A stretch of DNA of 64,000 nucleotides from JBFWRK01 sp050248955. GTDB lineage: Bacteria > Actinomycetota > Acidimicrobiia > Acidimicrobiales > Ilumatobacteraceae. The notes under the pieces are model-generated. The model was not told the DNA's origin. It ran no database searches and saw only the letters and a program-made list of their open reading frames with translations. Location: NCBI GenBank assembly GCA_050248955.1, contig JBFWRK010000003.1, positions 62,001-126,000 on the forward strand. The letters run 5' to 3'. Positions within the stretch are counted from its first letter, which is position 1, and every line of letters starts with the position of its first letter. Position numbers and translations under genes: made by a program. Positions 57,501 to 64,000 of this stretch are shown in pieces.

Positions 57501-57950
57501 CACGTCCGGGTCGAGCACGTCACCCGGCCGGACGACGATCGGGTCGACTTCCGTGCCGTGCGGACCGAGCCGCTGGGAGAGCGCCCGCACGCCGGCGATC
57601 ACCACCGCCGGGGAACGCGCGGGATCCGCGAGCCTCCAGAGCACCCGGAGTCGGCGGCCCATCGTCTCGACGCTCGGGCTCACCCGCTCGAACGGCAGGG
57701 TCTCCCACGCCGGGAACAGCTCGACCTGATCAGGTCCGAGGTACTGGGCGAGATCGTCAGCGAGTTGCCCCGCCATGGTGCTGGTCGGAACCGCGATCAC
57801 GAACGGGCCCCGAGTCGACGCCTCGACCAGTCCGGCGATGGCGAGCGGCCTGGCCGCTTCGGGCACCGCGATCACCGATGTCGCGCGACCGAGCAGCTGG
57901 CCGAGAGCCGGCTCGTCGCGTAGGAGCTGGGGGAGCGAGGACAGGTTCAT
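54516..57950 (-). CDS. mfd: Transcription-repair coupling factor
   Basis: A ~1144-residue SF2 translocase that removes stalled RNA polymerase from damaged DNA and recruits UvrA. Order: UvrB-like N-terminal domains (~1-330), RNAP-interaction domain (~470-540, KPGDYVVHYQHGVGRYGG), RecG-type translocase with Walker A CGDVGFGKTEVAIRAAF, VPTTLLAQQH, DEEQRFGV and LVCTTIIESGIDMPTVN, then the regulatory D7 domain. Length and motifs are complete. The ATG at 57950 is chosen over one nine bases earlier because TACCCT lies at 57964-57969, too close to the earlier codon. Confidence 0.95.
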   Translation of the reverse strand: MNLSSLPQLLRDEPALGQLLGRATSVIAVPEAARPLAIAGLVEASTRGPFVIAVPTSTMAGQLADDLAQYLGPDQVELFPAWETLPFERVSPSVETMGRRLRVLWRLADPARSPAVVIAGVRALSQRLGPHGTEVDPIVVRPGDVLDPDVLSERLVAIGYRREELVEHRGEFARRGAIVDIFPSTADGPVRIDLWGDEVDRLTEFSVSDQRSTDPLAEAIVFPARELLPTPQVRARAAELVADEPWGREQWERLSEGLLFEGMESWLPWLGAEELLTDFLPDAAQVVLIEPRRMRDRAADLLAEEDDLAKALASTWERSSDEPFPRLHAEPERLLGTTTRAAWSIVPTPDSPDSPAIPSSGWGPVVGDGAALAQRLRGLLGEQYRVVIAADGAGSAARLASALLEHGLDFPIREPSADGAAPDLTGRGGSIVVAPLHRGCSLPNSLVAVVAESDLTGRRRAHRRARPRKRDTAGFFEDLKPGDYVVHYQHGVGRYGGMVKRTIGGIERDYLLLEYKGADKLYVPSDQIDAVRQYVGGEAPSLHRLGGADFAKAKARVRSAVREIAQELVVLYQKRLHAPGHAFPSDTPWQHEMEESFPYVETPDQRKAILDVKADMEDAHPMDRLVCGDVGFGKTEVAIRAAFKAIQDGKQVAVLVPTTLLAQQHGNTFADRFSGYPIRVEVLSRFLTNAQARKVIDGVATGEVDCVIGTHRLLSDNLKFKDLGLLVVDEEQRFGVSHKESIKKLQMNVDVLTMSATPIPRTLEMSLVGIRDLSLLQTPPADRQPILTYVGEFDERVAIEAIRRELLREGQVFWVHNRVQSIEETAARLRELVPEARIAVAHGQMDEGSLEQIVVDFWEGRFDVLVCTTIIESGIDMPTVNTLVVERSDLLGLGQMHQLRGRVGRSGHRAYAYLFYPPDRTLTEEAYERLKTIGEATDLGSGFKIAMRDLEIRGAGNLLGEGQSGHIAAVGYDLYCQMVTEAVAEMKGEEVRLPAEVKLDVPTDAYLPKDYVTKEELRLEAYRRLAAVTTHAEVDDIKAEWEDRYGPVPAPAESLLMVGRLRAECHRTGLRDVSINGTQARLAPLELKMSEAMRLQRLARDAIYKEEQQQVVLPLKKGADAAGQLVAFLQQLVPEPTPVPAPVA

Positions 57951-58011
57951 GGGCGGCATGAGCAGGGTATCGCCGGGACCTGGGGCGTCCCTGGGGGACG
58001 TGACGGATACG

Positions 58012-58017
58012 TAGCAT
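58012..58017 (+). promoter_or_regulatory. -10 hexamer TAGCAT before the amidohydrolase gene
   Basis: TAGCAT, 7 bases before the ATG at 58025; identical to the hexamer before queF. Confidence 0.5.
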
Positions 58018-58024
58018 TCCGCGC

Positions 58025-59227
58025 ATGCCCTACATCGCCGACCGCCTGGTGCACGATGCCGACGCGCACATCATGGAGGAATCCGACTGGTTGGTGGCAG
58101 CGGCCGATCCCGCCTGGCGGGACCGGATGCCGATGGTGTTCGACGACCCGCCGGAGTCCGGTGGGCGCCAGGAAGGCGAGGTCGACCGCTACCGCCGCCG
58201 GCATGCCGATCCGGCCTACCGCGCGGATGACGCCGGCCAGATCATGCTGCGGAAGAACTTCGCCGCCACGGGCTCGTTCCTCGCCGAGGATCGCCCGCTC
58301 GCCGTCGATCTGATCGGCGTCCAGAGCCAGCTCATCTTCAACACGTTCACGAACGGGCCCCTCGTCGCGGCGGAGCACACCGACGCGCCGCTCGCCGAAG
58401 CGATGGCCCGCGCTCACAACCGGGCGATCGTCGAGTTCTGTTCCGTCGACCCGCGGCTGCTGCCGGTCTGCTACGTGCCGCTCGCCCGGTTCGCCGAGTC
58501 CGCGGCCGTCGCTACCGAGGCGGTCGAGCTCGGCGCCGCGGCGATCATGGTGCCGTCAGCGTGCCCTGCCGACCACTCGCCGAGCCACGTCGGCCTGGAC
58601 CCGGTGTGGGCGATCGCGCAGGACGCCGGCGTACCGATCGTCTTCCACGTCGGCGGCGGCGGGAAGCTGCTCTCGCCCCGCTACTTCGACAACGGCCTGC
58701 CGCCCGTACCCGACTTCCATGGCGGCGCCGAGAACTTCCGCTCCGTCGACTACATGGCGATCCCGTACTGGCCGATGCAAACACTGGCGACGATGATCTT
58801 CGACGGCGTGCTCGACCGGTTCCCGAGGCTCAAGTTCGGCGTGATCGAGCAGGGCGGGGCGTGGCTCCCCGGCTTCATGCGCAACCTCGACGCCGCCTTC
58901 GGCGCGTTCCGCAAGAACGAGGAGCGGTTGCATCGGCTCTCCGCGCCGCCGAGCGAGATCGTGCGGCGGCAGGTGAAGGTGACGCCCTACCCGCACGAGG
59001 ACACGGGCTGGATCATCGAGCAGTCCGGCCCGGAGCTCTGCCTGTTCTCGAGTGACTATCCGCACGTCGAGGGCGGTCGCAACCCGCTCAGCCGCTTCGA
59101 CACCTCGCTCGCCCGGCTGGGCACATCCGACATCGACCGGTTCTACTTCGACAACTTCGTCGAGCTCATGGGCGACGTGTTGGTCCGCCGCGGGCTGCCG
59201 ACCACCCGTCCCCACGTCGCCGCCTGA
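58025..59227 (+). CDS. Amidohydrolase family protein (Amidohydro_2/ACMSD-like)
   Basis: A 400-residue TIM-barrel metal hydrolase or decarboxylase. The N-terminal metal motif is degenerate (HDADAHIMEE for the usual DxHxH), with VPIVFHVGGGG at mid-protein, the catalytic FGVIEQGGAWLPGFM and CLFSSDYPHVEGG with the final metal-binding Asp. ACMSD-like relatives act on aromatic acids or their acyl derivatives, often in xenobiotic catabolism. It is a single-gene unit, with a leaderless-type promoter. Confidence 0.85.
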   Translation: MPYIADRLVHDADAHIMEESDWLVAAADPAWRDRMPMVFDDPPESGGRQEGEVDRYRRRHADPAYRADDAGQIMLRKNFAATGSFLAEDRPLAVDLIGVQSQLIFNTFTNGPLVAAEHTDAPLAEAMARAHNRAIVEFCSVDPRLLPVCYVPLARFAESAAVATEAVELGAAAIMVPSACPADHSPSHVGLDPVWAIAQDAGVPIVFHVGGGGKLLSPRYFDNGLPPVPDFHGGAENFRSVDYMAIPYWPMQTLATMIFDGVLDRFPRLKFGVIEQGGAWLPGFMRNLDAAFGAFRKNEERLHRLSAPPSEIVRRQVKVTPYPHEDTGWIIEQSGPELCLFSSDYPHVEGGRNPLSRFDTSLARLGTSDIDRFYFDNFVELMGDVLVRRGLPTTRPHVAA

Positions 59228-59274
59228 CCACCCCAGCTGCAGGAAGGCGTCGCGACGCATGCGGCTGACCGTCG

Positions 59275-59895
59275 TCAGGTGCGGTTGTAGTCCTGCATCG
59301 CGGCGTCGATGCCGCGGGTCGCGATCACTTCAACCGCCTCGGTGGCGCGCACGACCGACTCGTCGATCAGCTCGCGCTCCGCCTTCGGGATCCGGTCGAG
59401 CACGTGGTTCGCGCCGTGCTCCTTCGACGACGGCTTGCCCACGCCGATCCGGACCCGGGCGAAGTCCTGCGTCTTCAGGTGCTGCGCGATCGAGCGCAGC
59501 CCGTTGTGGCCGGCGAGCCCGCCACCGAGCTTCACCCGCACCGTGCCGGGTGGGAGGTCGAGCTCGTCCTGGACGATGACGATCTGCGGCGGCTCCTCGA
59601 TCCCGTACCGCCGCACGAGCCTGACGACCGACTCGCCGGACAGGTTCATGTACGTGGTCGGGAACGCGAGCGCGACGAGCTGGCCGGCGATGCGGACCTC
59701 CGCGACGAGCGCCCGCTCCTTGCCCGCCTTCAGCGTGCCGCCGTGCGCGGCCGCCAGACGCTTCACGACCTCGGCGCCCACGTTGTGCCTGCTGCGCTCG
59801 TACTCCTTGCCCGGGTTGCCCAGCCCGACGACGAGCAGATCGGCCGGTGTGCCTCGCCGCGCCGGCCGGTCCTCACGTCTGCGCAGGAGCGCCAT
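59275..59895 (-). CDS. pth: Peptidyl-tRNA hydrolase
   Basis: Frees tRNA from prematurely released peptidyl-tRNA. The 206-residue protein has GLGNPGKEYERSRHNVGAEVV with the catalytic His, FPTTYMNLSGESV, QDELDLPPGTVRVKLGGGLAGHNGLRSI, with catalytic Asp, and DFARVRIGVGKP. About 18 residues precede the usual start, so a later start is possible. It follows rplY by 30 bases, the standard actinobacterial neighbourhood. Confidence 0.95.
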   Translation of the reverse strand: MALLRRREDRPARRGTPADLLVVGLGNPGKEYERSRHNVGAEVVKRLAAAHGGTLKAGKERALVAEVRIAGQLVALAFPTTYMNLSGESVVRLVRRYGIEEPPQIVIVQDELDLPPGTVRVKLGGGLAGHNGLRSIAQHLKTQDFARVRIGVGKPSSKEHGANHVLDRIPKAERELIDESVVRATEAVEVIATRGIDAAMQDYNRT

Positions 59896-59925
59896 GGGAG
59901 ATCACCAGCGGCAGCGAGCAGGCGA

Positions 59926-60585
59926 TCACTCGCCCGTTTCGCCGCCCCCGGCCGCTTCCGCGGCCTCGCCGGCGGCTTCGGCAGCCTCTGCGGCTTCTGC
60001 AGCCTCGGCGGCCTCTTCCTCGGCGGTTGCGCGCAGCATCAACGTGGTCACGACGGGCATGTCGGGGTCGCCGTGAACGGTCACGCCGTCCGGCATCGGG
60101 ATGTCGCTGAGCCGGATCACGTCGCCGGGCACCATCTCGCTGACGTCGATCACGAACTCGTTCGGCATGTTGCCCGGGGTGCAGGTGACGTCGATCGTGT
60201 CGACTGCGGGATCCACCAGGCCACCCTCGTTGAGCACTGCCTTCGCCTCGCCGACCAGGTGGACGGGCACCGAGATCGTGATCTCCTCACGCATGTTGAC
60301 CTGGAGGAAGTCGACGTGGCTCACGGTGCGGCGGATCGGGTGACGCTGCATGTCCTTCACGATCGCCGGGTAGGTCGTACCCTCGACGGACAGCGTGAGC
60401 AGCGTGTTCGAGCCGGCCGCGCCGGAGAGGGCGAGGCGCAGGTCGCGCCGGGCGACGCTGAGCGTGATCGGCTCCATCCCCTGGCCGTAGAGCACGCCGG
60501 GGATGTTGTCCTCCGTGCGCAGTCGACGCGACGACGGCGAACCGGTGCGGCGACCGGTCTGGGCAACGAGCGTGGTATCGGGCAT
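59926..60585 (-). CDS. rplY: 50S ribosomal protein L25, CTC (general stress) form
   Basis: Binds 5S rRNA in the large subunit. The 219-residue CTC form has the L25 domain (PGVLYGQGMEPITLSV, HVDFLQV) plus the C-terminal beta domain and ends in an Ala/Glu-rich low-complexity tail (EEEAAEAAEAAEAAEAAG) that could vary in length. The ATG has a GGAGG site 8 bases upstream. Order prs-rplY-pth matches mycobacteria. Confidence 0.95.
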   Translation of the reverse strand: MPDTTLVAQTGRRTGSPSSRRLRTEDNIPGVLYGQGMEPITLSVARRDLRLALSGAAGSNTLLTLSVEGTTYPAIVKDMQRHPIRRTVSHVDFLQVNMREEITISVPVHLVGEAKAVLNEGGLVDPAVDTIDVTCTPGNMPNEFVIDVSEMVPGDVIRLSDIPMPDGVTVHGDPDMPVVTTLMLRATAEEEAAEAAEAAEAAEAAGEAAEAAGGGETGE

Positions 60586-60668
60586 TGCAACGGCCTCCGC
60601 GGGCGCACTGGCGTCGAACAAACAGCAAAGCAGTGTACGACGCCACCTCGGCGTATCGAAACCCCCGA

Positions 60669-61655
60669 TCAGGCCTGGTTCTCGCCCCCGAAGATCTCGC
60701 TGACGCTGGTGTCGTCGAACACGGCTGCCAGGGCGTCGGCGATGATCGGCGCGATCGAGAGGACCTCGATCTTGTCGATCTGCTTCTCCGGCGGCAGCGG
60801 GAGCGTGTTGGTGAGCACGACGCGGGTGATCGCGCTGTTCTTCAACCGGTCGATGGCCGAGCCGGAGAGCACGCCGTGGGTCGCCATCGCCCATACCTCA
60901 GTGGCGCCCCGCTCGTACAGCAGGTCGGCAGCCGAGACGATCGTGCCCGCGGTGTCGATCATGTCGTCGGTGAGGATGCACTGGCGCCCCTCGACGTCGC
61001 CGATGACGTCCAGTGCCTGCGCGACGTTCGCCATCCCCTTCGGGCGGCGCTTGTACACGAACGCCAGGCCGGCGTTGACATGCTGGGAGAGCCGTTCGGC
61101 GACCTTGATGCGACCGGCGTCCGGCGACACGATCACCGGGTCGGCTGCGTTGGCGCGGATGTAGGCCTCGATGACCGGTAGCGCCGTCAAGTGATCGACA
61201 GGGCCTTCGAAGAAGCCCTGGATCTGACCCGAGTGGAGGTCGATCGAGACCATCCGCTTCGCGCCAGCGGCTTTGAAGAGATCGGCGACGAGCCGCGCGG
61301 TGATCGGCTCCCGGCCCTCGGCCTTGCGGTCCTGACGGGCGTAGCCGTAGAACGGGCAGACGGCGGTGATCCGCTTGGCCGATGCCCGGTACGCAGCGTC
61401 GATCATGATCAGCTGCTCCATGATCGAGTCGTTCACCGACCGACCGTCGCAGCCGTAGTGCGTCTGCATGACGAACACGTCGCTGCCCCGCACGCTCTCG
61501 TTGAACCGCGGCCGGATCTCGCCGTTCGCGAATTCGACGATCTGGGGGTCACCGAGCTCGATGCCGAGCCCGGCAGCCACTTCCTCCGCCAAGGTGGGGT
61601 GTGTTCGCCCCGAGTAGAGCGCCATGCGCTTGGTGGTGACTTTCTCCATGCCCAT
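60669..61655 (-). CDS. prs: Ribose-phosphate pyrophosphokinase (PRPP synthetase)
   Basis: Makes PRPP from ribose 5-phosphate and ATP for nucleotide, His and Trp synthesis, and supplies upp. The 328-residue protein has FANGEIRPRFNESVRG, the ATP-binding FYGYARQDRKAEGREPI, metal-binding MVSIDLHSGQIQGFF and the PRPP loop CILTDDMIDTAGTIV. The start is one of two nearby ATGs, 61655 or 61649, with GAGGGAG upstream. It begins 20 bases after glmU. Confidence 0.96.
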   Translation of the reverse strand: MGMEKVTTKRMALYSGRTHPTLAEEVAAGLGIELGDPQIVEFANGEIRPRFNESVRGSDVFVMQTHYGCDGRSVNDSIMEQLIMIDAAYRASAKRITAVCPFYGYARQDRKAEGREPITARLVADLFKAAGAKRMVSIDLHSGQIQGFFEGPVDHLTALPVIEAYIRANAADPVIVSPDAGRIKVAERLSQHVNAGLAFVYKRRPKGMANVAQALDVIGDVEGRQCILTDDMIDTAGTIVSAADLLYERGATEVWAMATHGVLSGSAIDRLKNSAITRVVLTNTLPLPPEKQIDKIEVLSIAPIIADALAAVFDDTSVSEIFGGENQA

Positions 61656-61675
61656 GGTGTCCGCTCCCTCGACCG

Positions 61676-62764
61676 TCAGTCGGCGCTCCCAGTGTAGAAG
61701 GGTCCGGTCGCTGCGCCCGAGGTGACGTGCGAACCCGGGCCGAGCGCCGCGTACGGGCCGACCCGTGCGCCTGCGCCGATCTCGGCGTCTCGGGCCACCG
61801 TGTTCTCGATCGTGGCGCCGGCTCCGACGATGCAATCGACGAGCCGGGTGTCGGGGCCGATCTCGACGCCGTCGCCGACGACCGTGCGGCCCTGCAGCAT
61901 CGCTCCAGGGAAGAGCGTGACGTCCCGGCCGAGCTCGACCGTGACATCGATGAACGTCTGGCGGGGATCGAGCATGGTGACCCCGTTCAGCAGCCAGTGC
62001 CGGTTCGTGCGCGACCGGAGCTCGCGCTCGGCCAGCGCGAGCTGCCAGCGGTCGTTCACCCCCTGCGTCTCCGACGGATCGATGGCGGGGACCGTGCCGA
62101 TCCGGTGGCCCATCCCGGCGAGCACCCCGATCACATCGGTCAGGTAGTACTCCGACTGCGCGTTGTCGGTCGAGATCCGGCGCAGGCTCGGTCCGAGCAG
62201 ATCGCGACGGAACGCATAGATGCTCGTGCAGACCTCGTCGATCTCGAGCTGTTCGGGCGTGGCGTCGCGCTGCTCGACGATGCCGAGCACGCGACCGTCC
62301 TTCGCCCGGATCACCCGGCCGTAGCCGGTCGGGTCGGTCATCCGGGCGGTGAGCAGGGTCGCCGCCTGCCCGCTCGCCTCGTGGGTGCCGACGAGCTCTT
62401 CGATCGTGGACACCCGCAGGAGCGGCGCGTCGCCGGGGAGGATGACGACCGTCGACGTGTCGTCCAGGTCGTCCTCGGGGAACGCGGTCAGACCGACGAT
62501 CGCCGCGTGCCCGGTGCCGCGTTGCTCGGTCTGCTCGACGAACGTGACGTTTGCCGAGCTCGGCGCCTGCTCCTGGACCTTCTTCGTGACGAGCTCGGCG
62601 CCGTGCCCGACGACCACCACCGTGCGCTCGACGTCGACCGACGACAGCGCGTGGATCACGTGCATCACCATCGGCCGGCCGCAGATGAGGTGCAGCGGCT
62701 TCGGACGCGTGGACCGCATGCGGGTGCCCTCACCGGCGGCGAGGACGATGGCGGAGACCGGCAT
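61676..62764 (-). CDS. glmU: GlmU-like N-acetylglucosamine-1-phosphate uridyltransferase, lacking the acetyltransferase active site
   Basis: A 362-residue protein; GlmU is usually ~450-490. The uridyltransferase half is complete: VLAAGEGTRMRSTRPKPLH, QRGTGHAAIVGL, PGDAPLLR, GYGRVIRAKDGRV, TQGVNDRWQLA. The left-handed beta-helix half starts normally (NGVTMLDPRQTFIDVTVELG) but ends at GPYAALGPGSHVTSGAATGPFYTGSAD. Aligned to E. coli GlmU, Arg333 is Gly, Lys351 is Ser, and the catalytic His363 lies beyond the end. It should make UDP-GlcNAc but not GlcNAc-1-P. The prs start is 20 bases on, so no missing part is hidden behind a frameshift. Confidence 0.88.
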   Translation of the reverse strand: MPVSAIVLAAGEGTRMRSTRPKPLHLICGRPMVMHVIHALSSVDVERTVVVVGHGAELVTKKVQEQAPSSANVTFVEQTEQRGTGHAAIVGLTAFPEDDLDDTSTVVILPGDAPLLRVSTIEELVGTHEASGQAATLLTARMTDPTGYGRVIRAKDGRVLGIVEQRDATPEQLEIDEVCTSIYAFRRDLLGPSLRRISTDNAQSEYYLTDVIGVLAGMGHRIGTVPAIDPSETQGVNDRWQLALAERELRSRTNRHWLLNGVTMLDPRQTFIDVTVELGRDVTLFPGAMLQGRTVVGDGVEIGPDTRLVDCIVGAGATIENTVARDAEIGAGARVGPYAALGPGSHVTSGAATGPFYTGSAD

Positions 62765-62818
62765 GCCACCGTTTCTAGCGCGGGCGGCGCCGCGATCGGC
62801 GGCGCCGCCCGCATTGCG

Positions 62819-62890
62819 CTCGGGGGAGAGGCTTCGAACCCCTGTTCACTGAACCAAAATCAGTTGTCCTGCCTATTGGACGACCCCCGA
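62819..62890 (-). tRNA. tRNA-Gln (anticodon UUG)
   Basis: On the minus strand a full cloverleaf can be drawn: acceptor TCGGGGG/CCCCCGA, D stem GTCC/GGAC, anticodon stem ACTGA/TCAGT with loop TTTTGGT (anticodon TTG, reading CAA), T arm AGGGG-TTCGAAG-CCTCT. The discriminator is G and CCA is not encoded. It lies between glmU and the bS22 gene. Confidence 0.93.
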
Positions 62891-62974
62891 AGGCCGCTAC
62901 CAACGCTAGCGGGCGACCGGGGTGGGGGTCGTTTCGCATTCGGGCGGAGATCGCCGGTAGCGTTGCAACCCGTT

Positions 62975-63070
62975 ATGGGATCGCTCATCAAGAAGCGCCG
63001 CAAGCGCATGCGCAAGAAGAAGCACCGCAAGATGCTGAAGCGCACGCGTTTCCAACGCCGCAACAAGTAG
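62975..63070 (+). CDS. Small ribosomal protein bS22-like (AURKAIP1/COX24 domain)
   Basis: A 31-residue, extremely basic peptide, MGSLIKKRRKRMRKKKHR then KMLKRTRFQRRNK, nearly the same as the bS22 protein found in mycobacterial 30S subunits, which sits near the decoding region. The ATG has TAGCGT 11 bases upstream. It is followed by hairpins at 63076-63094 and 63111-63132. The gene is too short for most gene finders. Confidence 0.9.
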   Translation: MGSLIKKRRKRMRKKKHRKMLKRTRFQRRNK

Positions 63071-63075
63071 TTCGC

Positions 63076-63094
63076 CCTCGGCCGAGTGCCGAGG
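63076..63094 (+). terminator. Hairpin after the bS22 gene
   Basis: CCTCGGC / GCCGAGG, a 7-bp stem with a 5-base loop, six bases after the bS22 stop. Confidence 0.55.
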
Positions 63095-63110
63095 CCCCTC
63101 GTCGTCGCCG

Positions 63111-63132
63111 ACCGCCCGTTGCTACGGGCGGT
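63111..63132. terminator. Hairpin at the end of ispE
   Basis: ACCGCCCGT and ACGGGCGGT form a perfect 9-bp stem around TGCT, overlapping the ispE stop. It can serve convergent ispE and bS22 transcripts. Confidence 0.6.
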
Positions 63133-63853
63133 CGGTGCGCGTCACGACCACAGTGGCCTCGGGCAGTGCCTCGGCCATCTCCGGATGGGCGCCGCGCACG
63201 AACCAGGTCGCTCCGCTGCCGGCGAGCGTGGGCACGACGCCGCTCGCCTCGATGATCCGCTGCCGCCACACCGCGAGCCGCGGCTCGAGCGCGATCGCAG
63301 CGGGCTCGAGGTCGTTGCCGCTCGCTCCTTCCGGGCCGCCGAGCTCGTCCCACGCCCGGTAGACCGCCGGGGTCGAGCAGCCGAACGGCGGGACGACGAG
63401 CGTGAACTGCTCGTCGCTGACCGCCAGCGGATCGACGATCTCGCCGATGCCGCGAACGCGGGCCCGCCCGCCGACGAGGCAGAACGGGATGTCGGCACCG
63501 AGCCGGCTGGCGGCGCCGAGATCCTCGAAACCGGCCCATCGCAGCACGGCTGCCGCATCGGCCGAGCCCCCGCCGAGCCCGCCACCGTGGGGGATCTGCT
63601 TGTCGATCCGCACCGCCGCAGTCCGTCCGGCGAGGCGCAGTGCCTTGCGCACGAGGTTCGAGTCGTCGGTCGGCATCCCGGCCGAGAACGGCCCAACGGC
63701 TTCGAGCGAGTCGCCCGGGGAGATCGTGAGCACGTCGTGCAGCTCCAGCGCGACCATCTCGGCATCGATCAGGTGGTACCCATCGTCCCTCGTGCCCGTC
63801 ACGCGCAGCGTGAGCGTCAGCTTCGCGTTGGCGCGGAGCGTGGTCGCGCTCAC
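63122..63853 (-). CDS. ispE: 4-diphosphocytidyl-2-C-methyl-D-erythritol kinase
   Basis: The fourth-step kinase of the MEP isoprenoid pathway. The 243-residue protein is shorter than the usual 280-310 but has the GHMP elements: ANAKLTLTLRVTGTRDDGYH at the start (substrate Lys and Asp), IPHGGGLGGGSADAAAVL (ATP loop) and the C-terminal LAGSGATWFV. The shortness is in the loop regions and C terminus. The GTG start overlaps the upstream gene stop (GTGA); the rsmA-ispE pairing is typical of actinomycetes. Confidence 0.92.
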   Translation of the reverse strand: MSATTLRANAKLTLTLRVTGTRDDGYHLIDAEMVALELHDVLTISPGDSLEAVGPFSAGMPTDDSNLVRKALRLAGRTAAVRIDKQIPHGGGLGGGSADAAAVLRWAGFEDLGAASRLGADIPFCLVGGRARVRGIGEIVDPLAVSDEQFTLVVPPFGCSTPAVYRAWDELGGPEGASGNDLEPAAIALEPRLAVWRQRIIEASGVVPTLAGSGATWFVRGAHPEMAEALPEATVVVTRTDRP

Positions 63854-64000
63854 GCGCGATCGTCGTCGATCAGCCGCTCGCGAGCGCTGCGAGCGACTGC
63901 CCGCGTGCCGGTGACCCGCGGCGAGTTGCTGGCCAGTAGGCCCCAGGCGTAGATGTCGAGCTCCTCCGCGCGGGCTTCCGGCGAGATCCCGGCGCGTTCG
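63850..64000 (-). CDS. rsmA: 16S rRNA dimethyladenosine transferase, C-terminal end (partial)
   Basis: About 49 codons from the right edge to the stop at 63850-63852. The translation runs ERAGISPEARAEELDIYAW then GLLASNSPRVTGTRAVARSARERLIDDDRA. The 'AGISPEARAEEL' segment is the typical end of RsmA/KsgA (family AGIDPxxRAExL). Its stop overlaps the ispE start, as expected for rsmA-ispE. Confidence 0.75.
   Translation of the reverse strand, partial: ERAGISPEARAEELDIYAWGLLASNSPRVTGTRAVARSARERLIDDDRA

Noticed and set aside
61549..61947. Frameshifted remainder of GlmU in another frame
   Set aside because: The frames downstream of the stop show no beta-helix repeats or acetyltransferase motif, and prs begins almost at once.

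Overview
This window is one contiguous piece of a high-GC chromosome from an actinomycete-type bacterium. The best guess is Actinomycetota, probably class Acidimicrobiia. That rests on four things: a 31-residue bS22-type ribosomal protein, a DUF501 gene next to an exopolyphosphatase, LPATG cell-wall proteins with VPPTT-rich stalks, and the core order rsmA-ispE / glmU-prs-rplY-pth / mfd-mazG / eno-ftsB known from mycobacteria. The class assignment is inference. Many genes have a TAnnnT hexamer 6-9 bases before the start codon and no Shine-Dalgarno sequence, so leaderless transcription looks common here.

Layout. 0-7 kb: tail of a LytR_C protein, glycerate kinase, amidase, uracil phosphoribosyltransferase, a membrane GGDEF-EAL protein and a first adenosine deaminase. 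7.4-9.1 kb: two tandem LPATG surface proteins. 9.1-16.3 kb: cytidine deaminase, QueF, a second adenosine deaminase and a complete BMP-type nucleoside ABC importer. With upp this forms a nucleoside salvage neighbourhood. 16.4-18.9 kb: an MBOAT acyltransferase with an SGNH partner. 19-27.9 kb: two enoyl-CoA hydratase-like proteins, an AbiEi/DUF559-type protein between two palindromes, a Nudix hydrolase, RidA, a DUF885 protein, GNAT, ppx and DUF501.

27.9-48.2 kb is dominated by molybdenum hydroxylase genes. They comprise maturation and accessory genes (MocA-like, CoxG-like, XdhC in two pieces, CoxE, MoxR), a complete medium-large-small subunit operon, and a second, orphan large subunit. Both large subunits carry AYRGAGR rather than the AYRCSFR loop of true CO dehydrogenase, so the substrate is unknown. 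The same interval holds an FAD oxidoreductase, an SDR, a Dabb protein, a PAP2 protein, a methyltransferase and a GGDEF-EAL protein. It separates eno-ftsB from DUF501-ppx, which are usually adjacent, so it looks like an insertion into a conserved backbone. Three copies of a palindromic intergenic repeat lie inside it. One copy sits at the ftsB end and is flanked by a duplicated ftsB tail.

48.7-64 kb is core housekeeping: ftsB, eno, a PAS-GGDEF protein, mazG, a parvulin-like lipoprotein, mfd, an amidohydrolase, pth, rplY, prs, a glmU that stops before its acetyltransferase active site, tRNA-Gln(UUG), bS22, ispE and the end of rsmA. No rRNA, CRISPR array, transposase or phage gene was seen.
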